Below, piece after piece: positions 8,714 through 17,149 of a stretch of 64,000 nucleotides of DNA. Location of the stretch: NCBI GenBank assembly GCA_046483075.1, contig JAWODV010000042.1, positions 80,250 through 144,249 on the forward strand, written 5' to 3'. The stretch comes from JASMTM01 sp046483075 (GTDB lineage Bacteria; Thermotogota; Thermotogae; Petrotogales; Kosmotogaceae). The notes beneath the pieces are model-generated. The model did no database searches. It saw only the letters and a program-made list of their open reading frames with translations, and was not told where the DNA came from. The position numbers and the translations under genes were made by a program. How positions within the stretch are numbered: the stretch's first letter is position 1; every line of letters starts with the position of its first letter.

Positions 8714-9412
8714 TTACTGGTTAGCAAACATCTGTAAAGTCTCCTGAAAATCAAGGATCACAGCTGCTTCTTCATAAAAAGTATAGTTATTATCTTTAGT
8801 CTTCACAACCATAAAATAATCCCTTGTTTCTGGTTTTCCAATGCCCCTTATATTCCTAAGTGGAATAAACATATCTCTCATTCTTGGTAAATAGAGTTTA
8901 TTGATGGTTACAGTCTCTTTTATATAGACGTCCTGAATATCCTCGTAAGGTATATCAATAATTACCCTGTCTTTGTTCTGCGAAATGTAAACCGAAAAAT
9001 ACATTTTTTCTTCGGTCAAGATAACCTGACTTTCACTCATCTTTACTTTCTCAAGATACTCCACTATCCCAAAGGTATATTGAAGTGTTTTAACGTTTTT
9101 TCTTGTTTCTTTGTCATCATACCCAAGTTCCTCAATAAACAACTGTTTTTTCCTTTCTTCACCCATTCCCAGAAGAAGCGTGATTATACAGACACTGGTA
9201 CTAAAAACAAAACCTCCACTTCCCATGCTCAAAATTATTGCAACTGCTTCAGCTGCAATAAACAAAACTGGTGCGATTTTAAGAAGGTTGTATGATGAAT
9301 TCTTTCTGTATACAACAAAAAGAATGCACAATCCTTCCGCTATAAAGAAATAAAATAATGGGTCAAGGAAAAATCGAGTTAATAACGCTACAAGAAGAAT
9401 AATAAATGTCAT
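8714..9412 (-). CDS. Membrane protein with C-terminal PH-like domain
   Basis: About 232 residues. Hydrophobic stretches in the first 85 residues suggest three or four membrane helices. The C-terminal 130 residues are soluble, with a pattern (VILTEEKMYF, then IPYEDIQDVYIKE) reminiscent of bacterial PH/GRAM-like domains; this assignment is inference. I start it at the ATG giving MTFIILLVALL because an upstream in-frame GTG overlaps the end of mnmE. It lies 5 nt after mnmE and is probably cotranscribed with it. No function recognised. Confidence 0.65.
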   Translation of the reverse strand: MTFIILLVALLTRFFLDPLFYFFIAEGLCILFVVYRKNSSYNLLKIAPVLFIAAEAVAIILSMGSGGFVFSTSVCIITLLLGMGEERKKQLFIEELGYDDKETRKNVKTLQYTFGIVEYLEKVKMSESQVILTEEKMYFSVYISQNKDRVIIDIPYEDIQDVYIKETVTINKLYLPRMRDMFIPLRNIRGIGKPETRDYFMVVKTKDNNYTFYEEAAVILDFQETLQMFANQ

Positions 9413-9417
9413 TTTAT

Positions 9418-10743
9418 CTACTTCCCAACACAAAAATTACTGAAAATTGCATTCATTATATCATCCTGGACAGTAGCACCTGTAAGCTCATCAATTATTC
9501 TGATGGATTGATTTATATGTGATGAAATAACATCAACTGTTATTCCTTCATCTAAAGCCTTCTCTGTTTCTATTAGAAGCTCCAGCGCTTTTTTGACCGT
9601 ACCTTTTTGCCTTTCTGTCACAAATAATTCACCATGATATTTTTTTCTAAAGTTTTCCGTCTTTCTAAGCATAAACTGTTCAAGCTTTTCCATACCGGTT
9701 CCTTTAAGAGCGCTAACAGATACATCTACAAATTCAGGGGTTTTATCAACCTTATCCCTTTTGTTACCAACAACTATGACATTGCCAAATGCATCTTCAT
9801 AATCATCATAAAGGTCTAAATCCTCTTTTGGTGAAGTCAGGTCAACCATAAACAAAACAAGGTCAGCCTGTTCCAGTTCTCTCAGACTCCTTTCAATACC
9901 TAATTTCTCAACTCTATCCGAAGCCGGGCGAATACCAGCTGTGTCAATTATTTTAAAATACACACCCGAAATACTGAGTGCCTCTTCGATAGTGTCTCTT
10001 GTTGTACCAGGAATCTCTGTAACAATAGCTCTATCTCTTCGCAATAGCGAGTTGAGAAGAGTTGATTTGCCAACATTGGTCCTTCCCGCTATTACAGTCT
10101 TCACTCCATGAGTCAAAATAATACCGTTACTGCCATGTTTTAGCAGGTCTTCCATGGTCCCAATAATTTTTTTAAGTTCTTCAGCAATTTTTTCAGTTGA
10201 AACTTCCATTTCATCAGGATAATTCAAAACAACTTCGATCTCTGCAAGTAAATTCACCATTCTTTTTCTAATTCGATCTATTGCCCTACTCAAACCACCT
10301 TTATAAGATGAGACAGCCGCTTTAAGAGCTTCTTTCGTATGTGCATTAACGATTGATTCAATGGATTCGGCTTTAACCAGATCCATTTTCCCGTTCATTA
10401 CAGCTCTTTTTGTAAACTCTCCTGGCTGGGCTTCTCTAAAACCAGCACTTATTAACTTTTCAAGTGCCAACTTCAAAACAACAGGACTGCCGTGAAAATA
10501 AAGCTCAACCAAATTTTCTCCTGTATAAGAATGGGGCAATTTGTAGAACACGCAATTAATTTCATCTATCATTTCATTATCAATAAAAAACTCCTTCAAA
10601 TACATATGCCCTGGTTTAGGTACTTTATTAAAAGGAACAAATTTCTTTACCAGATCCCAGCTTTCGTTACCACTGCATCTAATAATTCCTATAGCAGATA
10701 TAGCAGGATATGTAGCTATCGCACAAATTGGCTCATATATCAT
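9418..10743 (-). CDS. mnmE: tRNA modification GTPase MnmE
   Basis: A 441-residue GTPase that, with MnmG, adds carboxymethylaminomethyl groups to U34 of certain tRNAs. The N-terminal folate-binding domain starts with PICAIATYPAISAIGIIRCSG. The G domain shows GRTNVGKSTLLN (G1), EIPGTTRDT (G2), DTAGIR (G3) and GNKRDKVD (G4). The C-terminus is FCVGK, with the conserved cysteine of the C(I/L/V)GK motif. It overlaps mfd by 4 nt. Confidence 0.97.
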   Translation of the reverse strand: MIYEPICAIATYPAISAIGIIRCSGNESWDLVKKFVPFNKVPKPGHMYLKEFFIDNEMIDEINCVFYKLPHSYTGENLVELYFHGSPVVLKLALEKLISAGFREAQPGEFTKRAVMNGKMDLVKAESIESIVNAHTKEALKAAVSSYKGGLSRAIDRIRKRMVNLLAEIEVVLNYPDEMEVSTEKIAEELKKIIGTMEDLLKHGSNGIILTHGVKTVIAGRTNVGKSTLLNSLLRRDRAIVTEIPGTTRDTIEEALSISGVYFKIIDTAGIRPASDRVEKLGIERSLRELEQADLVLFMVDLTSPKEDLDLYDDYEDAFGNVIVVGNKRDKVDKTPEFVDVSVSALKGTGMEKLEQFMLRKTENFRKKYHGELFVTERQKGTVKKALELLIETEKALDEGITVDVISSHINQSIRIIDELTGATVQDDIMNAIFSNFCVGK

Positions 10744-13700
10744 TTTCTTTCACCCACAAACATTCGTTCAAGAATATTCATAACTCTACTCCTGTATACA
10801 GAATACACAAAAACCCTCGATTCGTTTTCATTAACAATAGCTTTAAACCTTTTGAAAAGCCTTCTATCTACCTTGCCTTCTTTAAAGAAAATATTCAACA
10901 TCTGCGATTCTGAGTCATAATCAATTATACTTACGCCTCTATTATATGCTCCAATTCTAATACGTGAAGCTCTAAGTAAAGATGTTGTATGTTCTGGTAG
11001 TGAACCAAATCTGTCTTTCAACTCACTTTCGATATTGTCGATATCATCCACACTCTCGGCAGTTGCTATTCTTCTATAGATCTTAAGGCGTTCAATGGAA
11101 TTACCAATATAAACTTCTGGAATAACCATATGATAAGGTATATTACGTAATTCTGTATCAATAACTTTTTCTGTTACTGTTTCCTTTTCTTCTTTACCTT
11201 TCATTTCAGCTACTGCTTTTTGTAGCATTTCATTATACATATATAAACCAACAGTTGAAATATTTCCATGTTGTTCATCCCCCAACAATGCACCAAATCC
11301 TCTTATCTCCATATCCTTCATTGATAATTTCATACCACTACCAGCTCCGGTATATTCATTGATCGCCTTCAATCGTTCTTGTGCCTGTGAAGTCATGCTT
11401 TTTTTATCATATAGAAAGTAAGCGAATGCCCTTCTATCGCTTCTCCCCACTCTACCTCGCAACTGATAAAGTTGTGCAAGGCCATAGCGATGAGAATCAT
11501 CGACAATTAATGTATTGGCATTGGGTATATCGACACCACTTTCAATTATAGTTGTGCAAAGCAATAGATCAATATTACCTTTGTAAAAAGCTTTCACATT
11601 ATTCTCAAATAACTTCTTTTGCATTTTCCCATGTGCAACTCCGATTTTTGCTTCAGGAATTAACTCTCTTAACATCTTTTCACGTTCATCCAGTTCTTCT
11701 ACACGATTATGTACATATATGACCTGTCCACCTCTGTTAATTTCTCTCAGAACAGCGGTTCTAACAAGCCTGCTCTTAAACTGTCCAACATATGTTTCTA
11801 CTTCTCTTCTTCCATAAGGCGGGGTTGAAATTACTGATAACTCTCGCAACCCTGACAAAGCCATATAAAGCGTTCTTGGAATGGGTGTAGCACTCATTGA
11901 TTGAACATTAACTGATAGCCTAAGTTTCTTAAAATATTCCTTCTGCATAACTCCAAACAATTGTTCTTCGTCAATAATAACAAGTCCAAGATCTACAAAA
12001 GACAATTTCCTAGAAAGAAGGCTATGCGTTCCAATCAGTATATCTATATTACCTTTCCTGACACCCTCAATTATATGATCTCTTTCCTTAGTTGTCCGGT
12101 AACGATCAAGGATATCCACCTTTATCCCGAAGGGTTCCATGCGCTCTACAAAGGTTTCATAATGCTGAGAAGCCAAAACTGTTGTAGGTACTAACACAGC
12201 AACCTGCCTGCCTGAAATAACTGATCTAAATGCAGCTCTTAAAGCAATTTCTGTTTTCCCGAAACCTGCGTCACCGCTGATTAATCTATCCATTGGCTTT
12301 TCATCAGCTAAATCTTCAAGTACATAATTAATTGCGTTAATCTGGTCTTCTGTTTCAACATGAGGAAAACTGTTCTCAAATGCCTTTTCCAGTTCTGGAT
12401 CGCCATTTAGTTGACAACCCTTTGTCCTTTCCCTATTAGCATAAAGTAATGCTAGTTCTTTTATTCTCTTTCTTAAATCCTTTTCAACTCTTTTTTTCTG
12501 TCTTGTCCATACATTGCCGTGTAAAGAATTTAATTGGACGCCTTCTTCGGGTCCTACATATTTGTGAACTCTATCTACTCTTTCAACAGGTACATAAATC
12601 TTTGTATTGTTTTTATATTCAAGGGTTAAATACTCTCGGGTTCCAAGAAGATTAGTAATTTTCTTAACTCCCAGAAATCTTCCGATACCATATTCTCTAT
12701 GAACAACATAGTCGTTGACGTCAAGCTCAGTCCAATCAACAATAGGTACCCTTGGTACCTGCTTTTTTTCTTTGTATTTTTTTAATTTCCCAGCTTTAAC
12801 CGTTTCTGACCTTTCCTTATCCCACGCTAAATATTCAGGCTCTTCTGAGGAGACAATATGATAATCTTTACGCGCAAGAAGGTTTTCAGGCGAGACACCA
12901 CTATATCGTTTATAGAGGATTGAAGCTGCCCTATTTTCCTGTAGATATTCCTGCACTTCTCTCTCTACTCTCTGGAATTCATCAAGGCCCTCATCGGGTT
13001 TGATCAAATATAACCAAACATTATTAAAGTAATCAATAAGATAAGACTGGTTTTCGTAAAAAACACCGGAGACGGTTTCAAATAGTTTCTGATCATCCAG
13101 TTCATAGGGTATCATTGTTCCTGTTTTTTCTTCTATTTTTTTCACTCTGTCCCTGAGTCTAAACCTGCTGGTTTCAGTAAATACAGCTTCAGAAGCAGGC
13201 GTTATGGTTGCATTATTTTTGGTTTTTATGCTTCTCTGATTTTGAGGGTCAAAAATCTTAATACTTTCAATATTATTATCAAAAACATCTACCCTGTAAG
13301 GGTATTTATTGCCAGGTACGAATATGTCAAATATCTCTCCCTTGATAGAAAACATACCCGGTTCGCTAACTGTGAAGACCCTTTCATAACCAATTTCAGT
13401 AAAACGTTTCGGATTTAACTCAACAGTACCTGATTTTTCAAGAACTATACTGTTGCTTTCAAAAACTTTTCTTGGAATCGTTTTTCTCAATAACCCGTGA
13501 AGGCTTGTATAAATAATGCTGGCATTTCCATAAACTATATGATAAAGTGCTCCCATCCTGTAACGTCTTACCCTTTCCGATATTCCAATCTCTTCAAAGG
13601 GAAAAACGTCATGGGAAGGGAAAATCAACTCGTTGACACTCAAATCCTTTGATTTTATAAAACGATTGAGAAATCGTTCGTCGGGAAATACAACAATACT

Positions 13701-13772
13701 TGTTTTCTCAAAATCATTAGCATGTTTAACAAGCCATGCAGTTTCATCATTTGTTAATATCAATTGTTTCAC
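10740..13772 (-). CDS. mfd: Transcription-repair coupling factor Mfd
   Basis: A 1010-residue translocase that removes stalled RNA polymerase at lesions and recruits UvrA. The RNA-polymerase-binding CarD-like domain begins near residue 350 (VNDYVVHREYGIGRFLGV). The RecG-like motor has GDAGFGKTE as Walker A and IIDEEQLFGV as motif II, with QLRGRVGRSDRRA as motif VI. The N-terminal UvrB-like part is shorter than in the 1148-residue E. coli protein, as is common in Thermotogota. The start is GTG. It leads an mfd-mnmE-membrane protein run and is divergent from the thiamine riboswitch. Confidence 0.95.
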   Translation of the reverse strand: MKQLILTNDETAWLVKHANDFEKTSIVVFPDERFLNRFIKSKDLSVNELIFPSHDVFPFEEIGISERVRRYRMGALYHIVYGNASIIYTSLHGLLRKTIPRKVFESNSIVLEKSGTVELNPKRFTEIGYERVFTVSEPGMFSIKGEIFDIFVPGNKYPYRVDVFDNNIESIKIFDPQNQRSIKTKNNATITPASEAVFTETSRFRLRDRVKKIEEKTGTMIPYELDDQKLFETVSGVFYENQSYLIDYFNNVWLYLIKPDEGLDEFQRVEREVQEYLQENRAASILYKRYSGVSPENLLARKDYHIVSSEEPEYLAWDKERSETVKAGKLKKYKEKKQVPRVPIVDWTELDVNDYVVHREYGIGRFLGVKKITNLLGTREYLTLEYKNNTKIYVPVERVDRVHKYVGPEEGVQLNSLHGNVWTRQKKRVEKDLRKRIKELALLYANRERTKGCQLNGDPELEKAFENSFPHVETEDQINAINYVLEDLADEKPMDRLISGDAGFGKTEIALRAAFRSVISGRQVAVLVPTTVLASQHYETFVERMEPFGIKVDILDRYRTTKERDHIIEGVRKGNIDILIGTHSLLSRKLSFVDLGLVIIDEEQLFGVMQKEYFKKLRLSVNVQSMSATPIPRTLYMALSGLRELSVISTPPYGRREVETYVGQFKSRLVRTAVLREINRGGQVIYVHNRVEELDEREKMLRELIPEAKIGVAHGKMQKKLFENNVKAFYKGNIDLLLCTTIIESGVDIPNANTLIVDDSHRYGLAQLYQLRGRVGRSDRRAFAYFLYDKKSMTSQAQERLKAINEYTGAGSGMKLSMKDMEIRGFGALLGDEQHGNISTVGLYMYNEMLQKAVAEMKGKEEKETVTEKVIDTELRNIPYHMVIPEVYIGNSIERLKIYRRIATAESVDDIDNIESELKDRFGSLPEHTTSLLRASRIRIGAYNRGVSIIDYDSESQMLNIFFKEGKVDRRLFKRFKAIVNENESRVFVYSVYRSRVMNILERMFVGERK

Positions 13773-13817
13773 AAAAAATCATTTCTCCCTTAATCATTCA
13801 CTATTTAAATTTTATCA

Positions 13818-13847
13818 TTGTTTGAACATCTTTTCCTGTGCTATAAT
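13818..13847 (+). promoter_or_regulatory. Promoter of the thiamine transport operon
   Basis: A perfect -10 box TATAAT at 13842-13847 lies 18 bp after TTGTTT at 13818-13823. Transcription would begin just before or at the 5' end of the TPP riboswitch. Confidence 0.7.
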
Positions 13848-13848
13848 G

Positions 13849-13936
13849 TACTTACCAGGGGAGCTTTTAAAGGCTGAGAGTGCGTGCGGCGCAGACCCTA
13901 AGCACCTGATTCGGGTAATACCGACGAAGGAAGGTC
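13849..13936 (+). promoter_or_regulatory. TPP (THI-box) riboswitch
   Basis: The sequence contains the conserved THI-box core in order: GGGGAGC, GGCTGAGAG (pyrimidine-sensing), GACCCTA, ACCTGATTCGGGTAATACCG (diphosphate-sensing) and CGAAGGAA. Bound thiamine diphosphate should favour the terminator directly downstream and switch off thiB-thiP. Confidence 0.95.
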
Positions 13937-13942
13937 TGAGTA

Positions 13943-13969
13943 ATGCCGTTCTTCTGGACGGCATTTTTT
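13943..13969 (+). terminator. Riboswitch-controlled terminator
   Basis: ATGCCGT (13943-13949) pairs with ACGGCAT (13958-13964), followed by a run of six T. It sits between the TPP aptamer and the thiB ribosome binding site, the expected place for the expression platform of a transcription-attenuating TPP switch. Confidence 0.88.
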
Positions 13970-13985
13970 GTTGGGAGGTGATTTT

Positions 13986-14966
13986 ACGAAACTTAAGGTA
14001 TTTTTAATAATTTTTTTAATGCTCACAGCAACAATGACAATGGCTAACCAAAAGCTTGTTATTTACACCTATGATAGTTTATTACCTTTAGCCAGTGAAG
14101 CATTTCAAACCTTTGAAGAAAAAGAAGACATTGAAATTGAGCTTCATGCTATTGGTGATGCCGGCACTTTATTATCGAGGATAATCTCACAAAAGGAAAA
14201 GCTTGAGGTTGATGTAGTAATTGGAATCGACAATATTCTTGCTCAAAGAGCTTTTGAAGAAGGCCTTTTTATAGGTTATCTGCCAAGTAATGCTGAAAGA
14301 ATTGACGATCCTTCAGTGATCTTTGATCCTTTCTGGAGATTAATTCCATATGATTATGGAGCGATTGCACTAATTTATGATCCTAAAAACCTAGATGATA
14401 TAAATGTAAAAAGCTTTGACGACCTTACCAGAAAAGAATTTAATCGATCTATTATCATTCAGGATCCAAGGACGTCAAGCACCGGACTGGCATTTCTTGT
14501 CTGGACATATCTGCTACATGAAGATGATTTTGGTACCTTCTGGAAAGAATTTAACGATTCCATCCTCACAATTACACTTGGTTGGGGAGACGCTTTTGAA
14601 AAATTTGAAGCCCGGGAGGCGCCCATGATGGTGAGTTACGCTACAGACAAGGCTTACTCAATGCACAACTACAATGAAGCAAAATATGAGGTTCTTATTC
14701 CAGGAGGAAAAGGTTACGTTCAAATTGAAGGAGCAGGAATAATAAGATGGAGCAATCGGAAGGATGAAGCAAAAAAATTCATAGAATTTATGTTATCCGA
14801 CGAATTTCAGAAACACATTCCTCTTACTCAATGGATGTTCCCTGTTACTGATGTAGAATTACCCGAGGTATATGATTACGCAGTTAACCCTTATGAAATC
14901 TTGAAGGCACCGACAAATTTGGATATAGAACAGCTAATCGATGAATGGGAAAAAGCGATTTACTAA
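13986..14966 (+). CDS. thiB: Thiamine ABC transporter, substrate-binding protein (apparent ACG start)
   Basis: A 326-residue periplasmic binding protein of the ThiB/TbpA family; KLVIYTYDSLLPLASEAFQTF and ISQKEKLEVDVVIGIDN are typical. The signal peptide reads KLKVFLIIFLMLTATMTMA before NQK. The only codon correctly spaced from the strong GGGAGG (7 nt) is ACG at 13986; with it the protein begins (M)KLKVFLIIFL, an ideal signal sequence. In-frame TTG codons at 13968 and 13971 lie in the terminator tail or before the Shine-Dalgarno sequence. Either ACG is used or an ATG has mutated or been misread. Expression is under the TPP riboswitch. It overlaps thiP by 26 nt. Confidence 0.88.
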   Translation, partial: TKLKVFLIIFLMLTATMTMANQKLVIYTYDSLLPLASEAFQTFEEKEDIEIELHAIGDAGTLLSRIISQKEKLEVDVVIGIDNILAQRAFEEGLFIGYLPSNAERIDDPSVIFDPFWRLIPYDYGAIALIYDPKNLDDINVKSFDDLTRKEFNRSIIIQDPRTSSTGLAFLVWTYLLHEDDFGTFWKEFNDSILTITLGWGDAFEKFEAREAPMMVSYATDKAYSMHNYNEAKYEVLIPGGKGYVQIEGAGIIRWSNRKDEAKKFIEFMLSDEFQKHIPLTQWMFPVTDVELPEVYDYAVNPYEILKAPTNLDIEQLIDEWEKAIY

Positions 14967-16557
14967 TCGGTTATTTTCATTAGTTTTTGCAGGTCTTTTT
15001 GTAGTAGTTCTAATTATATTTCCACTTGCAAAAGCCTTTGGTTCTTTCTCTGGTGAAGAAATTCTGAACACACTCAGCAAACCCACAATTTCGAAAATTC
15101 TTCGATTTACATTATTTCAGTCAGTAGTAAGCACAGCATTAGCATTTTTTATCGGTCTGCCTGCTGCCTATTTTTTTGCCAGAACCAGGGGAATCCTTTC
15201 TCGAGCATTAAACTACATTACCTTCATTCCTTTTTTCTTACCCAGCATTTCCATGGTTGTTGGATTTCTTGTGTTATATGGAAAACAGGGAATAATAAAT
15301 AATTTAGCACGCGCCTTGGGATTTTCAGAAATCAATATCCTTTACTCATTTGGAGCCATTATTCTTGGTCATGTTTTTTACAATTCACCAATAGTTGTAA
15401 GAGTTGTAGGGGATTCTTTAAGAAAGGTTCCAAAAGAATTCATTGAAGCCACGAAAATCGATGGAGCATCCAAAATAAAAACATTTTTTAAACTTGAATT
15501 ACCTCTCGTGATGCCGTCTATAGTGACATCACTTATTCTAATTTTTTCTTATTGCTTTACCTCCTTTGCTGTCGTACTTATTTTAGGAGGTTCTCAGTTT
15601 GCTACAATGGAAGTTGCCATATACATGTATTTTAGATTGCTTGCCCGTCCTAGCATTGCGCTTGCACTGGCAATAGTACAATTTCTATTTATATTTGTTT
15701 TCGGATTGGTTCTTTTCTTTATGGAGAAAAGAACAAATTATCGAACTGGAGAATATTACTATTCTCATTCCCGTTCTCTTAGTACTTATTCTATTCTCTA
15801 TTTTCTATTTGAAAGCATGCCTTTAGTCGCAGCAATCGCAGGCTCCGTTTACAACTTTGCAACTCATAGCTTTACCTTTGATCGAATTAAACAAATATTC
15901 AGTTTCTCACGATGGGAGATGTTAAACACTTCACCAATAATTGCCTTTTTAAGATCCATTGCAATTTCACTTTTTACAGCCTTCATTGGGGTTATTCTGT
16001 TTTTTATCATAACGTGGAAGCTGCGCGAAGACAAAAATTCTAACCTCTTTATCAGGTTAATTTCGTTGATAAGCATTTCAATAACACCTGCAATTTTAGC
16101 TCTGAGTTACAGCATAATATACGGAACAATTCCTGTTGTAATAAAGCTCATTTTTGCATATCTGGTGGTATCATTCCCAGTAGCAGTTGGTTTAATGCAT
16201 TCGAGTATAAGCTCACTTGATAAAAATCCACTGGAAGCTTCGATGATCGATGGAGCTAACTCCATACAGCGATTCTGGTATATTATATTACCAATAATGA
16301 AACAGGTCTTTTTATCAACATTTGCCATAATTTTCGCTATTTCTATGGGCGAATTTGCAGCATCATTAATAATCGGAGGCGAAAAATTCCCGACTGCTAC
16401 CGTTGCTATTTACAGACTTATTTCAGCAAGATATGTGCCTGAAGCAAGATTTCTCAGCGCACTTTTAATCATAACTGTATTTACTTTTATTGGATTAACA
16501 ACAAAGATATTTGTTTATCCTTCTAAAGTGAACGATAATAATCGCAACAATCTCTAA
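14941..16557 (+). CDS. thiP: Thiamine ABC transporter, fused permease ThiP
   Basis: A 538-residue permease with two repeated transmembrane halves of about six helices each. Each half carries an EAA loop that contacts the ATPase: EFIEATKIDGASKIKTFFKL near residue 165 and LEASMIDGANSIQRFWYI near 430. It starts within the last codons of thiB without a clear ribosome binding site of its own, suggesting translational coupling. No ATPase gene (thiQ) follows; the next genes are on the other strand, so the ATPase must come from elsewhere. Its 3' end overlaps the convergent nth gene by 35 nt. Confidence 0.9.
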   Translation: MNGKKRFTNRLFSLVFAGLFVVVLIIFPLAKAFGSFSGEEILNTLSKPTISKILRFTLFQSVVSTALAFFIGLPAAYFFARTRGILSRALNYITFIPFFLPSISMVVGFLVLYGKQGIINNLARALGFSEINILYSFGAIILGHVFYNSPIVVRVVGDSLRKVPKEFIEATKIDGASKIKTFFKLELPLVMPSIVTSLILIFSYCFTSFAVVLILGGSQFATMEVAIYMYFRLLARPSIALALAIVQFLFIFVFGLVLFFMEKRTNYRTGEYYYSHSRSLSTYSILYFLFESMPLVAAIAGSVYNFATHSFTFDRIKQIFSFSRWEMLNTSPIIAFLRSIAISLFTAFIGVILFFIITWKLREDKNSNLFIRLISLISISITPAILALSYSIIYGTIPVVIKLIFAYLVVSFPVAVGLMHSSISSLDKNPLEASMIDGANSIQRFWYIILPIMKQVFLSTFAIIFAISMGEFAASLIIGGEKFPTATVAIYRLISARYVPEARFLSALLIITVFTFIGLTTKIFVYPSKVNDNNRNNL

Positions 16558-17149
16558 TAAAACACTTATCACATAATGGTTTTTGAGGTTTGCATATATT
16601 TTTTCCAAATTCCACCAGTGAACCGTTCAGGGGACCCCAAAGTTCTTCAGGAATTAATTCAACAAGCTTTTTTTCTGTATCGTCAGGTTTTTTTGCATGA
16701 ACCCACCCAATTCTATTTGCTATTCGATGAACATGTGTGTCCACCGCCATTGCTGGAATACCAAAACCAACAAATAAAACAATATTTGCTGTTTTTCTTC
16801 CAACTCCAGGTAATGAAACGAGTTCTTCTAAATTATTGGGTACCTTATCATTGAACTTGTTATGAATAATTCTAGCTATTTCTATAATCCGGGTAGATTT
16901 TTGTCGATACATGCCAGACGCCTTAATCAATTCATATAGATCTTTGGGCTTTGCTTTAGAAAGCTCTTCTGCACCTCTATAGACACTAAATAACTTCCTT
17001 GATGCCATTTCAGTATTTTCATCTCTGGTTCGCTGACTCAAAACTGTGCTTATTAGGATCCTGAATGGGTCTTTATGATATCGATATCGTGGAAAAGACT
17101 TTATGATTTTCTCCGCTATGAATTCCGGTTTACAATCAACAGAGCTCAT
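16523..17149 (-). CDS. nth: Endonuclease III
   Basis: A 208-residue DNA glycosylase/AP lyase for oxidised pyrimidines. The helix-hairpin-helix segment SLPGVGRKTANIVL contains the catalytic lysine, and AVDTHVHRIANRIG the catalytic aspartate. The C-terminus has the four-cysteine 4Fe-4S motif C-X6-C-X2-C-X5-C (CKPQKPLCDKCFIRDCC). It overlaps the aminopeptidase stop by 4 nt (ATGA) and its 3' end overlaps that of thiP. Confidence 0.95.
   Translation of the reverse strand: MSSVDCKPEFIAEKIIKSFPRYRYHKDPFRILISTVLSQRTRDENTEMASRKLFSVYRGAEELSKAKPKDLYELIKASGMYRQKSTRIIEIARIIHNKFNDKVPNNLEELVSLPGVGRKTANIVLFVGFGIPAMAVDTHVHRIANRIGWVHAKKPDDTEKKLVELIPEELWGPLNGSLVEFGKNICKPQKPLCDKCFIRDCCDYYRSL

Noticed and set aside
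13968..13985. TTG start for thiB at 13968 or 13971
   Set aside because: Both lie in the terminator tail before or at the Shine-Dalgarno sequence and would put GGD in front of the signal peptide; ACG at 13986 fits the spacing better.
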